Origin: Modestobacter italicus
GTDB taxonomy: Bacteria; Actinomycetota; Actinomycetes; Mycobacteriales; Geodermatophilaceae
Direction of reading: 5' to 3'
Assembly: GCF_000306785.1 (NCBI RefSeq)
Contig: NC_017955.1
Coordinates: forward strand, 2,852,001-2,916,000
Length of the DNA stretch: 64,000 nt
Shown here: positions 45,996-55,265 of the stretch, piece by piece
How positions within the stretch are numbered: position 1 is the first letter of the stretch
Layout of the letters: each line of letters starts with the position of its first letter
Notes under the pieces: model-generated
Databases searched by the model: none
Told to the model about the DNA's origin: nothing
The model's input: the letters and a program-made list of their open reading frames with translations, nothing else
Position numbers and translations under genes: made by a program

Positions 45996-47016
45996 ACCGG
46001 ATCCTCGGGTCTAGGACGGCGTACATGAGGTCGACCAGCAGGTTCGCCAGCACGGCCACCAGGGCGAAGATCACCACGGCCGCCTGCACCACGACGAAGT
46101 CCCGGGTGTTGATGGCCTGGAGCAGCATCTGGCCGACGCCCGGCAGGGCGAAGATCTGCTCGATGATGACGGTGCCGCCGATCAGCGCGCCCAGGTTGAG
46201 GCCGACGACCGTGATCAGGCCGAAGGACGAGTTGCGGAAGGCGTGCCGCAGCAGCACCTGCCAGGAGCCGATGCCCTTCGCCCGGGCGGTGGTCACGTAC
46301 TCCTCCTGCTGCAGCTGGTCGACCAGGTCACCGCGGAGGAAGCGGGTGTAGAAGCAGAACAGCGGCAGGCCGATGGCCGCCGAGGGCAGGATCATCGTCT
46401 TGAGGTTGGCCCACAGGCCGTCGGACAGGGGGGCGAACCCGATGGCCGGCAGCCAGCCGAGCGTCACCGCGAAGACGAGCACCAGGATCAGCGCCAGCAC
46501 GTAGTTCGCCACCGACAGGCCCAGCGTGCTGATCATCATGCTGATCCGGTCCATCACGCCGTTCGGCTTGTGGGCGGCGAGCAGCGCGACCGGGACGGCC
46601 AGCAGCAGCGAGACGGCGAAGGCCAGGAACACCAGCTCGCCGGTGACCGCCAGCCGGTCGCCCAGGATCTCGCTGACCGGCTGGCCGCTGACCAAGGAGT
46701 TGCCGAGGTCCCCCTGCAGCGCGTTGCCCAGCCAGCTCAGGTACCGGGACACCCCCGACTCGTTCAGCCCCAGCTGCTCCTCGAGCTGGGCGACGTCCTC
46801 GGGGGTGGCCTCCGCGCCCAGCAACTGCTGGGCCGCGTTGCCCGGGATCAGGCTGAGCACCCAGAAGGTGAGGATCGTGACCCCGAGCATGATCGGGATG
46901 GCCATCAGCAGCCGCTTCACGACCAGCCGCAGGGCCGGGCTCCCGGTCGCCCGGCGGAACGGGGAGACCCGCGGGTCCCGGTTGCCCGGGACCCGCGGGA
47001 GGGTGGCAGTGGTCAC
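45982..47016 (-). CDS. Dipeptide/oligopeptide ABC transporter permease (DppB-like)
   Basis: This 344-residue permease has six helices and the DppB features VVKRLLMAIPIMLGVTILTF at the first helix, LGLNESGVSRYLSWLGNAL in the periplasmic loop, and TARAKGIGSWQVLLRHAFRN as the EAA loop. GTG 47016 overlaps the binding-protein stop as GTGA and gives a normal family length. Longer readings upstream would only be out-of-frame binding-protein sequence. Confidence 0.92.
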   Translation of the reverse strand: MTTATLPRVPGNRDPRVSPFRRATGSPALRLVVKRLLMAIPIMLGVTILTFWVLSLIPGNAAQQLLGAEATPEDVAQLEEQLGLNESGVSRYLSWLGNALQGDLGNSLVSGQPVSEILGDRLAVTGELVFLAFAVSLLLAVPVALLAAHKPNGVMDRISMMISTLGLSVANYVLALILVLVFAVTLGWLPAIGFAPLSDGLWANLKTMILPSAAIGLPLFCFYTRFLRGDLVDQLQQEEYVTTARAKGIGSWQVLLRHAFRNSSFGLITVVGLNLGALIGGTVIIEQIFALPGVGQMLLQAINTRDFVVVQAAVVIFALVAVLANLLVDLMYAVLDPRIRYGSR

Positions 47017-48629
47017 TGCTCCCGCCAGACCTCGTCCCAGATGACCCCGGCGTTGACCAGGATCGGCGGGATCTTGGTGGTCAGACCCGGACCGTGCACA
47101 CCCTGGACGGCGAGGTTCGCCGGCGCGAAGGCCAGCCCGAACGGCGCGTAGACGTTCTGCGCGATGAGCTCGCCGGCCTGCTTGTAGAGGTCGGCACGCT
47201 GGGCCTCGTCCAGCGTGGCGGCTGCGTCGTTCAGCAGCTTGTCGAGCGCGGGGTCGCTGACCCCGCTGTAGGGGACGCCGGAGGAGAACCGGAAGCCGAC
47301 GCCGACACCGGCGGCCGGGTCCCACGCCCCCGCGGTCTGCAGCATGGCCTGCCACTTCCCGCCGGTGAACTCCTGGATCAGGCCGGCCAGCTGGTAGTCG
47401 TTGATCTCCACCTCGATCCCGGCCTCCTGCCACTGCGTCTGGAGCGCGGTGTTGATCTGCGTCGCCACGTAGTTGCTGATGGTGCCGAGCCGGATGGTGA
47501 TGCCACCGACCTCCTCCACCAGCTGCTTGGCCTTGTCCAGGTCGTACTCCGGGTAGCCCTCGACCGTCGGCTCGTAGAACTTCCCGCCGGGGCCGGTGAA
47601 GCTCTGGCTCACGTCGTAGATGCCGCCGAAGATGCCCTTGTTGATCGCCTCGAAGTCGGTCGCGCGGTAGATCGCTTCGCGGGCCTCGGCGTCGTCGAAC
47701 GGCGCGATCGCGGTGTTGAGCTGGATCACGTACGGCGACGTCGCCGGCTGGACCGTCACCTGCAGCTGGTCGTTCTCCTGCGCCTGCTCCAGCAGCGGTG
47801 TGGTGTTCAGGCCCTCGTAGGCCTGCGCCTGACCGGCCTGCAGCGCCTGGTAGGCGGGCTGGTCACCACCGATGGACTGGAAGGTGAGCTTGTCCAGGTA
47901 GGGCAGGCCCTCCTTGAAGTAGTTCGGGTTCTTCTCCAGCACCACCGACGAGCTCAGCTGGTTGGAGACGACCGTGAACGGACCGGCACCCACCGGGGTG
48001 ATCTTGAAGGCGTCCTCGCCGGCCTTCTCCAGCGCCGTCGGGGAGGCGATCCAGTTGACGTTGCTGGCCGGGAACGAGGCCAGGATCGCCGCGTACGGCC
48101 GGGTGAACTGCAGCTGGACGGTCAACGGGTCGACCACGCTGACACCGTTGGGCGCCAGCGGCCAGGTGGGCTTGCAGGTGCAGGGGTTGGACAGGTCGCG
48201 GTCCCAGTTGAACTTGACCGCCTCGGCGTCCAGCGGCGTGCCGTCGCTGAACTGGATGCCGTCCCGCAGCTTCACGGTGAAGGTCAGCCCGTCCTCGGAG
48301 AACTCGTAGCTCTCCGCCTGGTTGGGGGTGACCTCGGCGTTCGAACCGTCGTCGTCGGCCTTGAGCAGGAACAGGCCGCCGAAGATGGCCTGGTTGATCG
48401 CGATGTTGGAACCGCCGGTGGTGTTGGTCGCCGGGTCCAGACCCGCCGGCCAGGAGCCGGCGAAGGCGGCGTCCTCGAGGACGGTGACCTCACCGCCGGG
48501 CGTCGGCTCCCCGGCGGCGGCCGCGCCCCCGCTGCCGCCGTCGGTGGTACCGCCGTCGTCACCGCCACCACAGGCGGTCAGCACCATGGCGATGGCCACC
48601 AGAGGGGCCAGCTTCAGGCTTCGTCTCAC
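47013..48629 (-). CDS. ABC transporter substrate-binding lipoprotein, family 5
   Basis: This 538-residue SBP_bac_5 protein begins with a lipoprotein signal, LTAC lipobox at about Cys20, and an acidic Gly/Thr-rich linker. The core has GLTFTVKLRDGIQFSDGTPL, the classic family block, and AREAIYRATDFEAINKGIF. Members bind peptides, but also nickel, opines or other organic solutes. It leads the dipeptide-type importer operon. Since catabolic enzymes lie upstream, the cargo may be their substrate rather than a peptide. Confidence 0.93.
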   Translation of the reverse strand: MRRSLKLAPLVAIAMVLTACGGGDDGGTTDGGSGGAAAAGEPTPGGEVTVLEDAAFAGSWPAGLDPATNTTGGSNIAINQAIFGGLFLLKADDDGSNAEVTPNQAESYEFSEDGLTFTVKLRDGIQFSDGTPLDAEAVKFNWDRDLSNPCTCKPTWPLAPNGVSVVDPLTVQLQFTRPYAAILASFPASNVNWIASPTALEKAGEDAFKITPVGAGPFTVVSNQLSSSVVLEKNPNYFKEGLPYLDKLTFQSIGGDQPAYQALQAGQAQAYEGLNTTPLLEQAQENDQLQVTVQPATSPYVIQLNTAIAPFDDAEAREAIYRATDFEAINKGIFGGIYDVSQSFTGPGGKFYEPTVEGYPEYDLDKAKQLVEEVGGITIRLGTISNYVATQINTALQTQWQEAGIEVEINDYQLAGLIQEFTGGKWQAMLQTAGAWDPAAGVGVGFRFSSGVPYSGVSDPALDKLLNDAAATLDEAQRADLYKQAGELIAQNVYAPFGLAFAPANLAVQGVHGPGLTTKIPPILVNAGVIWDEVWREQ

Positions 48630-48936
48630 GTCGGTACTCCCGCTCGGTTAGGCGTCGTTGACTGTGCGGTGGGCCGGGTGCGCGGCGGTCGTGGGGACCG
48701 ATCGCCCCAGCGGCCAGAGCCCGTACGGTGCAGTGACCGGGCTCACTCTTCGCCAGCAAAGAGTGGCGTGCCCTGGGCGCGGCGTCTGCTCGTCCTTCCG
48801 TCGGACGGGAGACAAGTTCGACCCGGGACGAGGTCCGGCCACCGCGCCGGGACTGCCCGGCAGCAGGGCGCGGGCACGCCAGGACCGGCGACGTCGGAGC
48901 GACGTCGCCGGTCTCGGGACGGGGTGCGGAGTGCGC
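48630..48936. other. Intergenic region before the ABC importer operon
   Basis: This 307-base gap holds the upstream region of the binding-protein gene and the 3' region of the amidohydrolase operon. A strong hairpin lies at 48884-48912. No conserved gene or clear -35/-10 pair was found. Confidence 0.5.
48884..48912 (-). terminator. Hairpin terminator after the amidohydrolase operon
   Basis: Perfect 12-bp arms ACCGGCGACGTC and GACGTCGCCGGT flank the loop GGAGC, 24 bases after the amidohydrolase stop on the minus strand. There is no T tract. Confidence 0.7.
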
Positions 48937-49941
48937 TCAGCCGGGGGGGTCGATGCCCAGCCAGCGGAACGCGTTGGCCCCGCTGATGTCCGCCCAGGCC
49001 TGCGGGTCGAGGTCCATCGACCGCAGGGTGCGACCGGCCGGTTCCTCCCGGAGCATCGCCGGGAAGTCCGACCCGACGAGCAGCCTGTCCGCGCCGAGCA
49101 GGTCGATCAGGAACCGGATCGCCCGCCGGTCGAAGACCATCGAGTCGTACCAGAAGCGGCGGGCCAGCTCGAGCGGCGAGGGGCCGTCGTCGTGCATGAC
49201 CGCGCGGGTCAGGTCGACCGGCTCCTCGTTCCACGACCCGCCCCAGAAGTACTGCGCCCGGGGCAGCATGAGGGGGAACCCCCCGGCCGCGTGGCTGAAG
49301 GAGATGCGCAGGTCGGGGCAGGCGGCGGCGGTGCCGCCGGACACCATCGACCCGGCGGCGTACGCGCCCTCGACACCGACGGTGTACGTGCCCATCGCCG
49401 CCATCGGGAGCCGCTCCGACGGGCTGGGCATCGCGTGCACGAACACCGCGAGGCCCAGCCGTTCGGCCTCCTGGAAGAACGGCAGGAACTGCTCGTGGCC
49501 GATCGACCTCCCCAGCACGTTCGAGGCGATCTCCACCCCGTGCAGCCCCTGGTCCTGGACCGCCTTGAGCTCCGCCGTGGCGGCGTCGGGGTCCTGCATC
49601 GGGACCATGCCCAGGGCCTTGATCCGGGAGGGGTCCGCCGCGGCCAGCGTGGCGCTGAACTCGTTGACGTGGCGGGCCAGGGAGAGCCCGTCGGCCGGCG
49701 GCAGGTCGTACCGCAGCAGGGGCGGCATCGGGCTCAGCACCTCGACGTCCACGCCCGAGGCGTCCATCTCCTCGATCCGCCGCTCGGCGTCGAAGAAGAC
49801 GTCCCGGGCCGTGAAGCGCATCGCCCCGAAGACCAGGGTCCGCGCGGTCTCGCCGTCCACCGCTTCCATCCGGGGGAAGCACTCCGGGGCGTCCGGCGGG
49901 TAGTCGTGGGGCAGCAGGTGAGCGTGGGCGTCGACGAGCAC
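48937..49941 (-). CDS. Amidohydrolase family 2 (ACMSD-like) protein
   Basis: This 334-residue TIM-barrel metal enzyme has the metal-binding HxH in VDAHAHLLP (residues 4-12), further His in FVHAMP and SFSHAAGGFP, and the catalytic Asp in LLVGSDFPAM. The family contains decarboxylases and hydrolases such as amino-carboxymuconate-semialdehyde decarboxylase and gamma-resorcylate decarboxylase. GTG 49941 follows GGAGGG and places the HxH at the N terminus. It lies 26 bases after the frameshifted dehydrogenase gene and ends the operon. A paralogue-class gene is at 56674. Confidence 0.88.
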   Translation of the reverse strand: MLVDAHAHLLPHDYPPDAPECFPRMEAVDGETARTLVFGAMRFTARDVFFDAERRIEEMDASGVDVEVLSPMPPLLRYDLPPADGLSLARHVNEFSATLAAADPSRIKALGMVPMQDPDAATAELKAVQDQGLHGVEIASNVLGRSIGHEQFLPFFQEAERLGLAVFVHAMPSPSERLPMAAMGTYTVGVEGAYAAGSMVSGGTAAACPDLRISFSHAAGGFPLMLPRAQYFWGGSWNEEPVDLTRAVMHDDGPSPLELARRFWYDSMVFDRRAIRFLIDLLGADRLLVGSDFPAMLREEPAGRTLRSMDLDPQAWADISGANAFRWLGIDPPG

Positions 49942-49967
49942 GGTGGCCCTCCGGTGGGTGGGGCGGG

Positions 49968-51072
49968 TCAGGACGTGGGGTGCACGGAGGCGTGCACGGC
50001 GGACTCCCCCGGCACCTCGCCGGCGAGGGTCTCGATGGCCAGGGCGGTGTCCGCCAGGCCGAACGTGTGCGTGTGCAGCTTCTCCAGCGGATGGCGGCCG
50101 GACTCGATCAGCGCGATGGCCTCGGCGTAGGCGGTCGCGTCGACCCCGAAGGCACCGCGGACGGTGAGCGCGCGGTTGATGACCAGGTCGGTGCGCAGCG
50201 GGATCTCGCGGTTGCCCTTGAGCCCGGCCAGCACCACCGTGCCGCCGTGCCGGGCGGCCAGCAGCGCGTCGGTGACCGGGGCGGCGGCCATCGGCGTGAG
50301 CTCCAGGACGACGTCGGCCATCTCGCCGTCGGTGATCTCGCGGACCCGCTCCACGGTGTCCACGGCGTCGTCCCCGTCGACCACGAGGGTGTGGTCGGCG
50401 CCGAACTCCCGGGCGAGCGCCAGCTTGTGCTCGTCCGCGGCCAGGCCGGTCGTGATGATGGTCCCGGCGCCTGCGGCCCGGGCGGCGATCACGGACGCGA
50501 TGCCCCGCTGCCCCGCCCCGAGCACGAGCACGGTGTCGCCCAGCCCGATGCCCCCGAGGTGCGCCGCCCAGCGCACGCCTGCACCGAGCGGGTTGAACAT
50601 GACGGCGATCTCCGCCGGGATGCTCGCGTCGATCTTGTGCAGGACGGCGTTGGGGGTGAGGTAGAGGTGCTCGGCGAACCCGCCGTAGAGGCTGGGCTCG
50701 ACGTCCACGCCGGTGACACCGTGCGCGATCGACCGGTTGGGGCAGGACTGGTAGCGGCCGGTCAGGCACCGCTGGCACGCCCGGCAGGGGACGATGACCT
50801 CGAGCGCGACCCGGTCGCCGGGCTGGACCCCCCCAGCGCTGCGCCGCGCGCTCGCCGACCTCCTCGATGATGCCCATCGGCTCGTGACCCGGGACGAACG
50901 GCCCGCTGCCCAGGCCCATGTGGCCCTTGTAGGTCTCCACGTCGCTGCCGCAGATGCCGTTGGCCTCCACGCGCAGCAGCCCGTCGTCCGGGCCGACCTG
51001 CGGTCGCGGGAACTCCCGGAGCTCGATCTGCCGCGGCCCGACCTGGACGGCGGCACGGACCATGTCGCTCAT
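49968..51072 (-). pseudogene. Zinc-dependent alcohol dehydrogenase, frameshifted at a G7 run
   Basis: The N-terminal 80 residues (MSDMVRAAVQVGPRQIELRE to AAQRWG) lie in one frame, and the rest (VQPGDRVALEVIVPC to VHPTS) in another. The switch is at a run of seven C on the plus strand (50828-50834). Deleting one base restores a 367-residue enzyme that matches the intact paralogue at 61492 (RWGVSVGDRVALE at the same place). Zinc ligand regions GICGSDV, GHEP and CRACQRCLTGRYQSC and the nucleotide motif LGAGQRGIAS are intact. This is either a sequencing error in a homopolymer, a true pseudogene or a phase-variable site. Confidence 0.85.
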
Positions 51073-51079
51073 CCGCCGG

Positions 51080-52198
51080 TCAGTCCTCGTGGACGATGAC
51101 GCCGCGGATGTTCTTCCCGGCCTCGAGGTCGGCGTAGGCCTCGTTCACCTCGTCGAGGGCGTAGGTACGGGTCACCAGCTCGTCCAGCTTGAGGTCGCCG
51201 GCCCGGTAGAGGCCCAGCAGCTTCGGGATGTCGTACAGCGGGTTGCAGTCCCCGAACAGCGACCCGCGGATCTGCCGCTGGTAGCCGATCAGCAGCCCGG
51301 CGTGGACGTGCACGGCCTTCTCGTCGATCTTGCCGACGCCGGTGATGGTCACCTTGCCGCCCTTGCCGGTCATCAGAACCGCCGCCTGGACCATGTCCTC
51401 GGTGACCACGCCCGGGGTCAGGATCACGTGGTCGGCGAGCTGGCCCCAGGTGGTCTCCACGACGAAGTCGTGGGCCTCCTTGGCAGAGGCGAACGCGTGG
51501 GTCGCGCCGAAGACCGCGGACATCTCCCGCTTGAACTCCACCGGGTCGACCACGACGACGTTCTTGGCCCCGGCGTACCGGGCGCCCTGGACGGCGTTGC
51601 TGCCGACGCCGCCCGCGCCGAAGACGACCACGGTGTCCCCGGGCCGCACCCCGGCGACGTGCACGGCGGAGCCCCAGCCGGTCGGGACGCCGCAGCCCAC
51701 CAGGCTGGCCACCTCCCAGGGGATGTCGTCGGCGATCGGGACGACGGCCCACTCGGACACGACGGCGTACTGGGAGAAGGTGCCCAGCGAGCAGAAGCCG
51801 CCGAGGTCCTCGTCGCCGAGGTGGAAGCGGAAGGTGCCGTCGAGGAACATGCCGCTGCCGGCGTTGAGCCCCTTGACGCACATGTTCTGGTGGCCGGTCG
51901 AGCACGGGCGGCAGGCGCCGCAGGCCGGGATGTAGGAGCAGACGACCCGGTCGCCGACCTTCACCCGGCGGACGTCGGGGCCCACGGACTCGACGATCCC
52001 GGAGCCCTCGTGGCCGCCGACCATCGGGAAGCGCACCGGCGCGTCACCCTGGGTGATGTGGTCGTCGGAGTGGCACAGCCCGGAGGCCTTGAACTTGACC
52101 CGGACCTCGTGCTGCTTCGGCTCGTCGAGCTGCAGGTCGGTCAGCTCCCAGCCGATGTGCGGCCCTCGGGCGATGGCTGCGCGGGTGGTGATGCTCAT
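51080..52198 (-). CDS. NDMA-dependent (mycofactocin-type) alcohol dehydrogenase 1
   Basis: This 372-residue zinc alcohol dehydrogenase belongs to the NDMA-dependent class, with LCHSDDHITQGDAPVRFP, the structural zinc loop CGACRPCSTGHQNMC and the class-typical VGCGVPTGWGSAVHVAGV. In this class NADH stays bound and electrons leave to an external acceptor, thought to be mycofactocin. The window contains no mft genes. ATG 52198 gives the normal N terminus. It is 148 bases after an aldehyde dehydrogenase gene and 7 before the frameshifted dehydrogenase. Confidence 0.9.
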   Translation of the reverse strand: MSITTRAAIARGPHIGWELTDLQLDEPKQHEVRVKFKASGLCHSDDHITQGDAPVRFPMVGGHEGSGIVESVGPDVRRVKVGDRVVCSYIPACGACRPCSTGHQNMCVKGLNAGSGMFLDGTFRFHLGDEDLGGFCSLGTFSQYAVVSEWAVVPIADDIPWEVASLVGCGVPTGWGSAVHVAGVRPGDTVVVFGAGGVGSNAVQGARYAGAKNVVVVDPVEFKREMSAVFGATHAFASAKEAHDFVVETTWGQLADHVILTPGVVTEDMVQAAVLMTGKGGKVTITGVGKIDEKAVHVHAGLLIGYQRQIRGSLFGDCNPLYDIPKLLGLYRAGDLKLDELVTRTYALDEVNEAYADLEAGKNIRGVIVHED

Positions 52199-52346
52199 CG
52201 GTGTGCCCCTCCAGTGGGTGCCCGCAGCGGTGGCGCCGCGGGGGAAGACGTGTGCCGGACCCACTCCCGGTCCGGGGTGGTGCGGGCCTGGTGGGGCCCG
52301 GTGCCGGCCGGGGCAGCGGGGCCCCGGCCGGCAGGAGCGCTGGTGC

Positions 52347-53825
52347 TCAGGAGGAGGTGCCGCGCAGGGACACCGTCTTGACCACGGTGTAGTCCAGGAC
52401 CGCGTCGGCGCCCATCGTGCGGCCGAACCCGCTGCGCTTGTAGCCGCCGAACGGCCCGCCGATGACGCCCGCGCCCAGCGCCGCGTTCACGGCGACCTGG
52501 CCGGCCTGCAGCCCGCGGGCGAAGCGCACGGCCTTGCCCACGTCGCGGGTCCAGACCGAGGCGACCAGGCCGTAGTCGGTGCCGTTGGCCACCCGCAGCG
52601 CCTCGTCGTCGTCGTCCACCGGGGTCACCCCGAGCACCGGGCCGAAGATCTCCTCCTGGTGGATGCGCATCGAGGGGGCCACGTTGTCGAACAGCGTCGG
52701 CTCGACGAAGAAGCCGCGCTCGAACTGCGCGCCGCTCGGCCGGCCACCGCCAAGCACGAGGTCGGCGCCCTCCCGCTGGCCCAGCTGCATGTACTCCAGG
52801 ACCCGGGCGTGCTGCTTGGCGTTGATCAGCGGCCCCATGTTGACCTGCTCGTGCCACGGGCCGACCTTCACCTGGGACATCCGCTCGGCCAGCCGCTCCA
52901 CGACCTGGGCGTGGATCGAGCGGTGGACCACGACCCGCGAGCCGGCCGCGCAGATCTGACCGGTGTTGAGGGTGATGCCCATGGCGATCGCCGGGATCGC
53001 GGCGTCGAGGTCGGCGTCGGCCAGGACCACCTGCGGCGACTTCCCGCCCAGCTCGAGGTGCAGCGGGGTCAGGTTCTTGGCGCAGGCGGCCATGACGAGG
53101 GAGCCGGTGTCCGGCGAGCCGGTGAAGCTCATCCGCTTGATGCCCGGGTGGGCCGGGATGGCCGCGCCGGCCTCCGAGCCGTACCCGGTGACGACGTTGA
53201 CCACGCCCGGCGGGATGCCGGCCTCCAGCGCCAGCTTCGCCAGCGCCAGCGCGGTCAGCGGCGCGTCCTCGGCCGGCTTGATGACGATGGTGTTGCCGGC
53301 CGCGATGGCCGGGCCGACGTCGTTGACGAACATCGGCGCCGGGGCGTTCCACGGGATGACCGCACCGACCACGCCGTAGGGCTCGCGGAGGGTGATCCCG
53401 ATGGCGTCGGGGGTGTAGGTGGGCAGGGACAGGCCCTGCACCTTGTCGGCCTGGCCGGCGACGAAGTTCAGGATCCGGGACATCGGCGGCGGGCCCCAGC
53501 TCGGGCGGCCCACCTCCTGGGACTCCAGCTGGTCCAGCTCGGCGGTGTGCTGGTCGATCAGCGCGGCCCAGCGGAAGACCAGCGCGCCGCGGGTGGTCGC
53601 GTTGGTGTCCCGCCACGCCGGGTAGGCCGCCTCCGCGGCGCGGACCGCCGCGTCGACGTCGGCGGCGTCGCCACGGGGCACCCGGGCCAGGACCTCACCG
53701 GTGGCCGGGTTGAGGACGTCGATGGTCTGGCCGTTGGCGGCCCTGACCCAGTCGCCGCCGATCAGCTGCGCGTCGTCGATGATGAGCGGGGACCCGGTCT
53801 GCGGGCCGGGAGGGGCGATCGTCAT
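52347..53825 (-). CDS. NAD-dependent aldehyde dehydrogenase
   Basis: This 492-residue enzyme has all ALDH hallmarks: substrate channel VIPWNAPAPMFV, the general base region LELGGKSPQVVLADAD, and the catalytic Cys in TGQICAAGSRVVVH. GPFGGYKRSGFGRTMG near the C terminus supports the NAD class of the betaine/phenylacetaldehyde type. It lies between two NDMA-dependent alcohol dehydrogenases, so it probably oxidises the aldehydes they produce to acids. It starts 12 bases after the upstream gene. Confidence 0.93.
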   Translation of the reverse strand: MTIAPPGPQTGSPLIIDDAQLIGGDWVRAANGQTIDVLNPATGEVLARVPRGDAADVDAAVRAAEAAYPAWRDTNATTRGALVFRWAALIDQHTAELDQLESQEVGRPSWGPPPMSRILNFVAGQADKVQGLSLPTYTPDAIGITLREPYGVVGAVIPWNAPAPMFVNDVGPAIAAGNTIVIKPAEDAPLTALALAKLALEAGIPPGVVNVVTGYGSEAGAAIPAHPGIKRMSFTGSPDTGSLVMAACAKNLTPLHLELGGKSPQVVLADADLDAAIPAIAMGITLNTGQICAAGSRVVVHRSIHAQVVERLAERMSQVKVGPWHEQVNMGPLINAKQHARVLEYMQLGQREGADLVLGGGRPSGAQFERGFFVEPTLFDNVAPSMRIHQEEIFGPVLGVTPVDDDDEALRVANGTDYGLVASVWTRDVGKAVRFARGLQAGQVAVNAALGAGVIGGPFGGYKRSGFGRTMGADAVLDYTVVKTVSLRGTSS

Positions 53826-53837
53826 GGGTGTGGCCCT

Positions 53838-54947
53838 TCAGTGCTCGTGGATGATCACGCCGCGGATGTTCTTGCCGTCCAACATGTCCTGGTAGCCCTG
53901 GTTGACCTCGTCGAGCTTGTAGGTCCGGGTGATCAGCTCGTCGAGCTTCAGGTCGCCGGTGCGGTACAGGCTCAGCAGGCGGGGCACGTCGAACAACGGG
54001 TTGCAGGCACCGAAGATGGCGCCCTGGATGCGGCGCTGGTAGCCGATCAGCATGCCGGGGTGCTCGTTGATCCAGCCGTTCCCGACGGCGGTCACGGTCA
54101 CCTGGCCGGTCTTCCCGACGATCTTCAGGGCGTCGGCGATGACCTCGTCGTGCAGCACGCCGACGGTGATGATCGCGTGGTCGGCGAGTTCGCCCCAGGT
54201 GACCGCGTCGACGAACGCGGCGGCCTCGGCCGCCGTGGCGAAGGTGTCCGTCGCGCCGAACTCGACGGCCTTCTCGCGCTTGAAGGCGACCGGGTCGACG
54301 ACGACCACGCGCTGGGCTCCGGCGAGGCGGGCACCCTGCACCGCGTTGCTCCCCACGCCGCCGGCGCCGAACACCACGACGGTCTCCCCCGCCCGGACGC
54401 CGGCGGCGTGCACGGCGCTGCCCCAGCCGGTCGGTACCCCGCAGCCGACCAGCGAGGCCACCTCGAAGGGGATGTCGTCGGGGATCGGGATGACGGAGTA
54501 CTCGCTGACGACGGCGTGCTCGGCGAAGGTGCCCAGCACGCAGAGGCCACCGAAGTCCTCACCGTTCTGGTGGAAGCGGAACGTCCCGTCGGGGAACTCA
54601 CCGGTGGAGGCGTTCTTGCCCTCGTCGCACAGGTTCTGGCGGGCGGTCGAGCAGTACCGGCACTTGCCGCAGGCGGGGATGAAGGAGCAGACCACGTGGT
54701 CGCCCACCTTCACCCGGGTGACGCCCTCGCCCACCGCGTCGACGATCCCGGCGCCCTCGTGGCCGCCGACCACGGGGAAGCGCATCTGCGCGTCGCCCTT
54801 CTGGATGTGGTCGTCGGAGTGGCAGAGACCGGCCGCCATGAACTTGATCCGGACCTCGTTGGCGCGCGGGTCGTCGAGCTCCAGCTCGGTGATCTCCCAC
54901 GGCCGACCCGGCTCGCGACAGACCGCGGCTCGCGTGGTCATGCTCAC
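53838..54947 (-). CDS. NDMA-dependent (mycofactocin-type) alcohol dehydrogenase 2
   Basis: This 369-residue enzyme is a paralogue of the one at 51080 and shares LCHSDDHIQKGDAQMRFP, CGKCRYCSTARQNLC and VGCGVPTGWGSAVHAAGV. The pair differ mostly in the middle of the cofactor domain and around the substrate pocket, so they may act on two different alcohols. It is the first gene of the operon. The upstream region is shared with the divergent CoA-transferase operon. Confidence 0.9.
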   Translation of the reverse strand: MSMTTRAAVCREPGRPWEITELELDDPRANEVRIKFMAAGLCHSDDHIQKGDAQMRFPVVGGHEGAGIVDAVGEGVTRVKVGDHVVCSFIPACGKCRYCSTARQNLCDEGKNASTGEFPDGTFRFHQNGEDFGGLCVLGTFAEHAVVSEYSVIPIPDDIPFEVASLVGCGVPTGWGSAVHAAGVRAGETVVVFGAGGVGSNAVQGARLAGAQRVVVVDPVAFKREKAVEFGATDTFATAAEAAAFVDAVTWGELADHAIITVGVLHDEVIADALKIVGKTGQVTVTAVGNGWINEHPGMLIGYQRRIQGAIFGACNPLFDVPRLLSLYRTGDLKLDELITRTYKLDEVNQGYQDMLDGKNIRGVIIHEH

Positions 54948-55265
54948 TTGGACCCCTTCCCCTGCACGTGACGACCGGTCATGAGGGAACGGGCCGGGCT
55001 GACGACCAGGGCCTCATGGCGGTGCCCGGGGCGACGTCCCGCGGCAGAGCCCACGATGGTCGTCGGGAGGTGGCGTGGGCCACAGGGCTTTCCCGCCCAC
55101 GGAAGACGACCTCGTCGGCGGTCCCGGCGGAGGCACGGGCGTCGCGATTGTTTCCGGGTCCCGGAAGTACGCCTTCTCGCCCCTCGGCGGACCGGCCGAT
55201 ACTCGCCGCACCCTGCCGACGCCGTCGGCCCGGGACCCCCTGCTGCGTCTGCGAGAGGACCTGGC
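54948..55265. promoter_or_regulatory. Divergent promoter region of the catabolic island
   Basis: This 318-base region separates the alcohol dehydrogenase operon (minus) from the CoA-transferase operon (plus). Apart from the 15-bp palindrome at 55152-55166 no conserved gene is present. Specific -35/-10 elements could not be called with confidence. Confidence 0.55.
55152..55166. promoter_or_regulatory. Palindromic operator candidate
   Basis: TTCCGGGTCCCGGAA has perfect 7-bp arms around a single central base and lies 100 bases before the CoA-transferase start. No regulator gene is adjacent, so the protein that binds here is unknown. Confidence 0.55.

Noticed and set aside
48937-51072. A single 711-codon reading joining dehydrogenase and amidohydrolase
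   Set aside because: The middle part translates to Arg-rich nonsense. The fusion is an artefact of the frameshift at 50828 plus the open intergenic region; two separate genes fit better.
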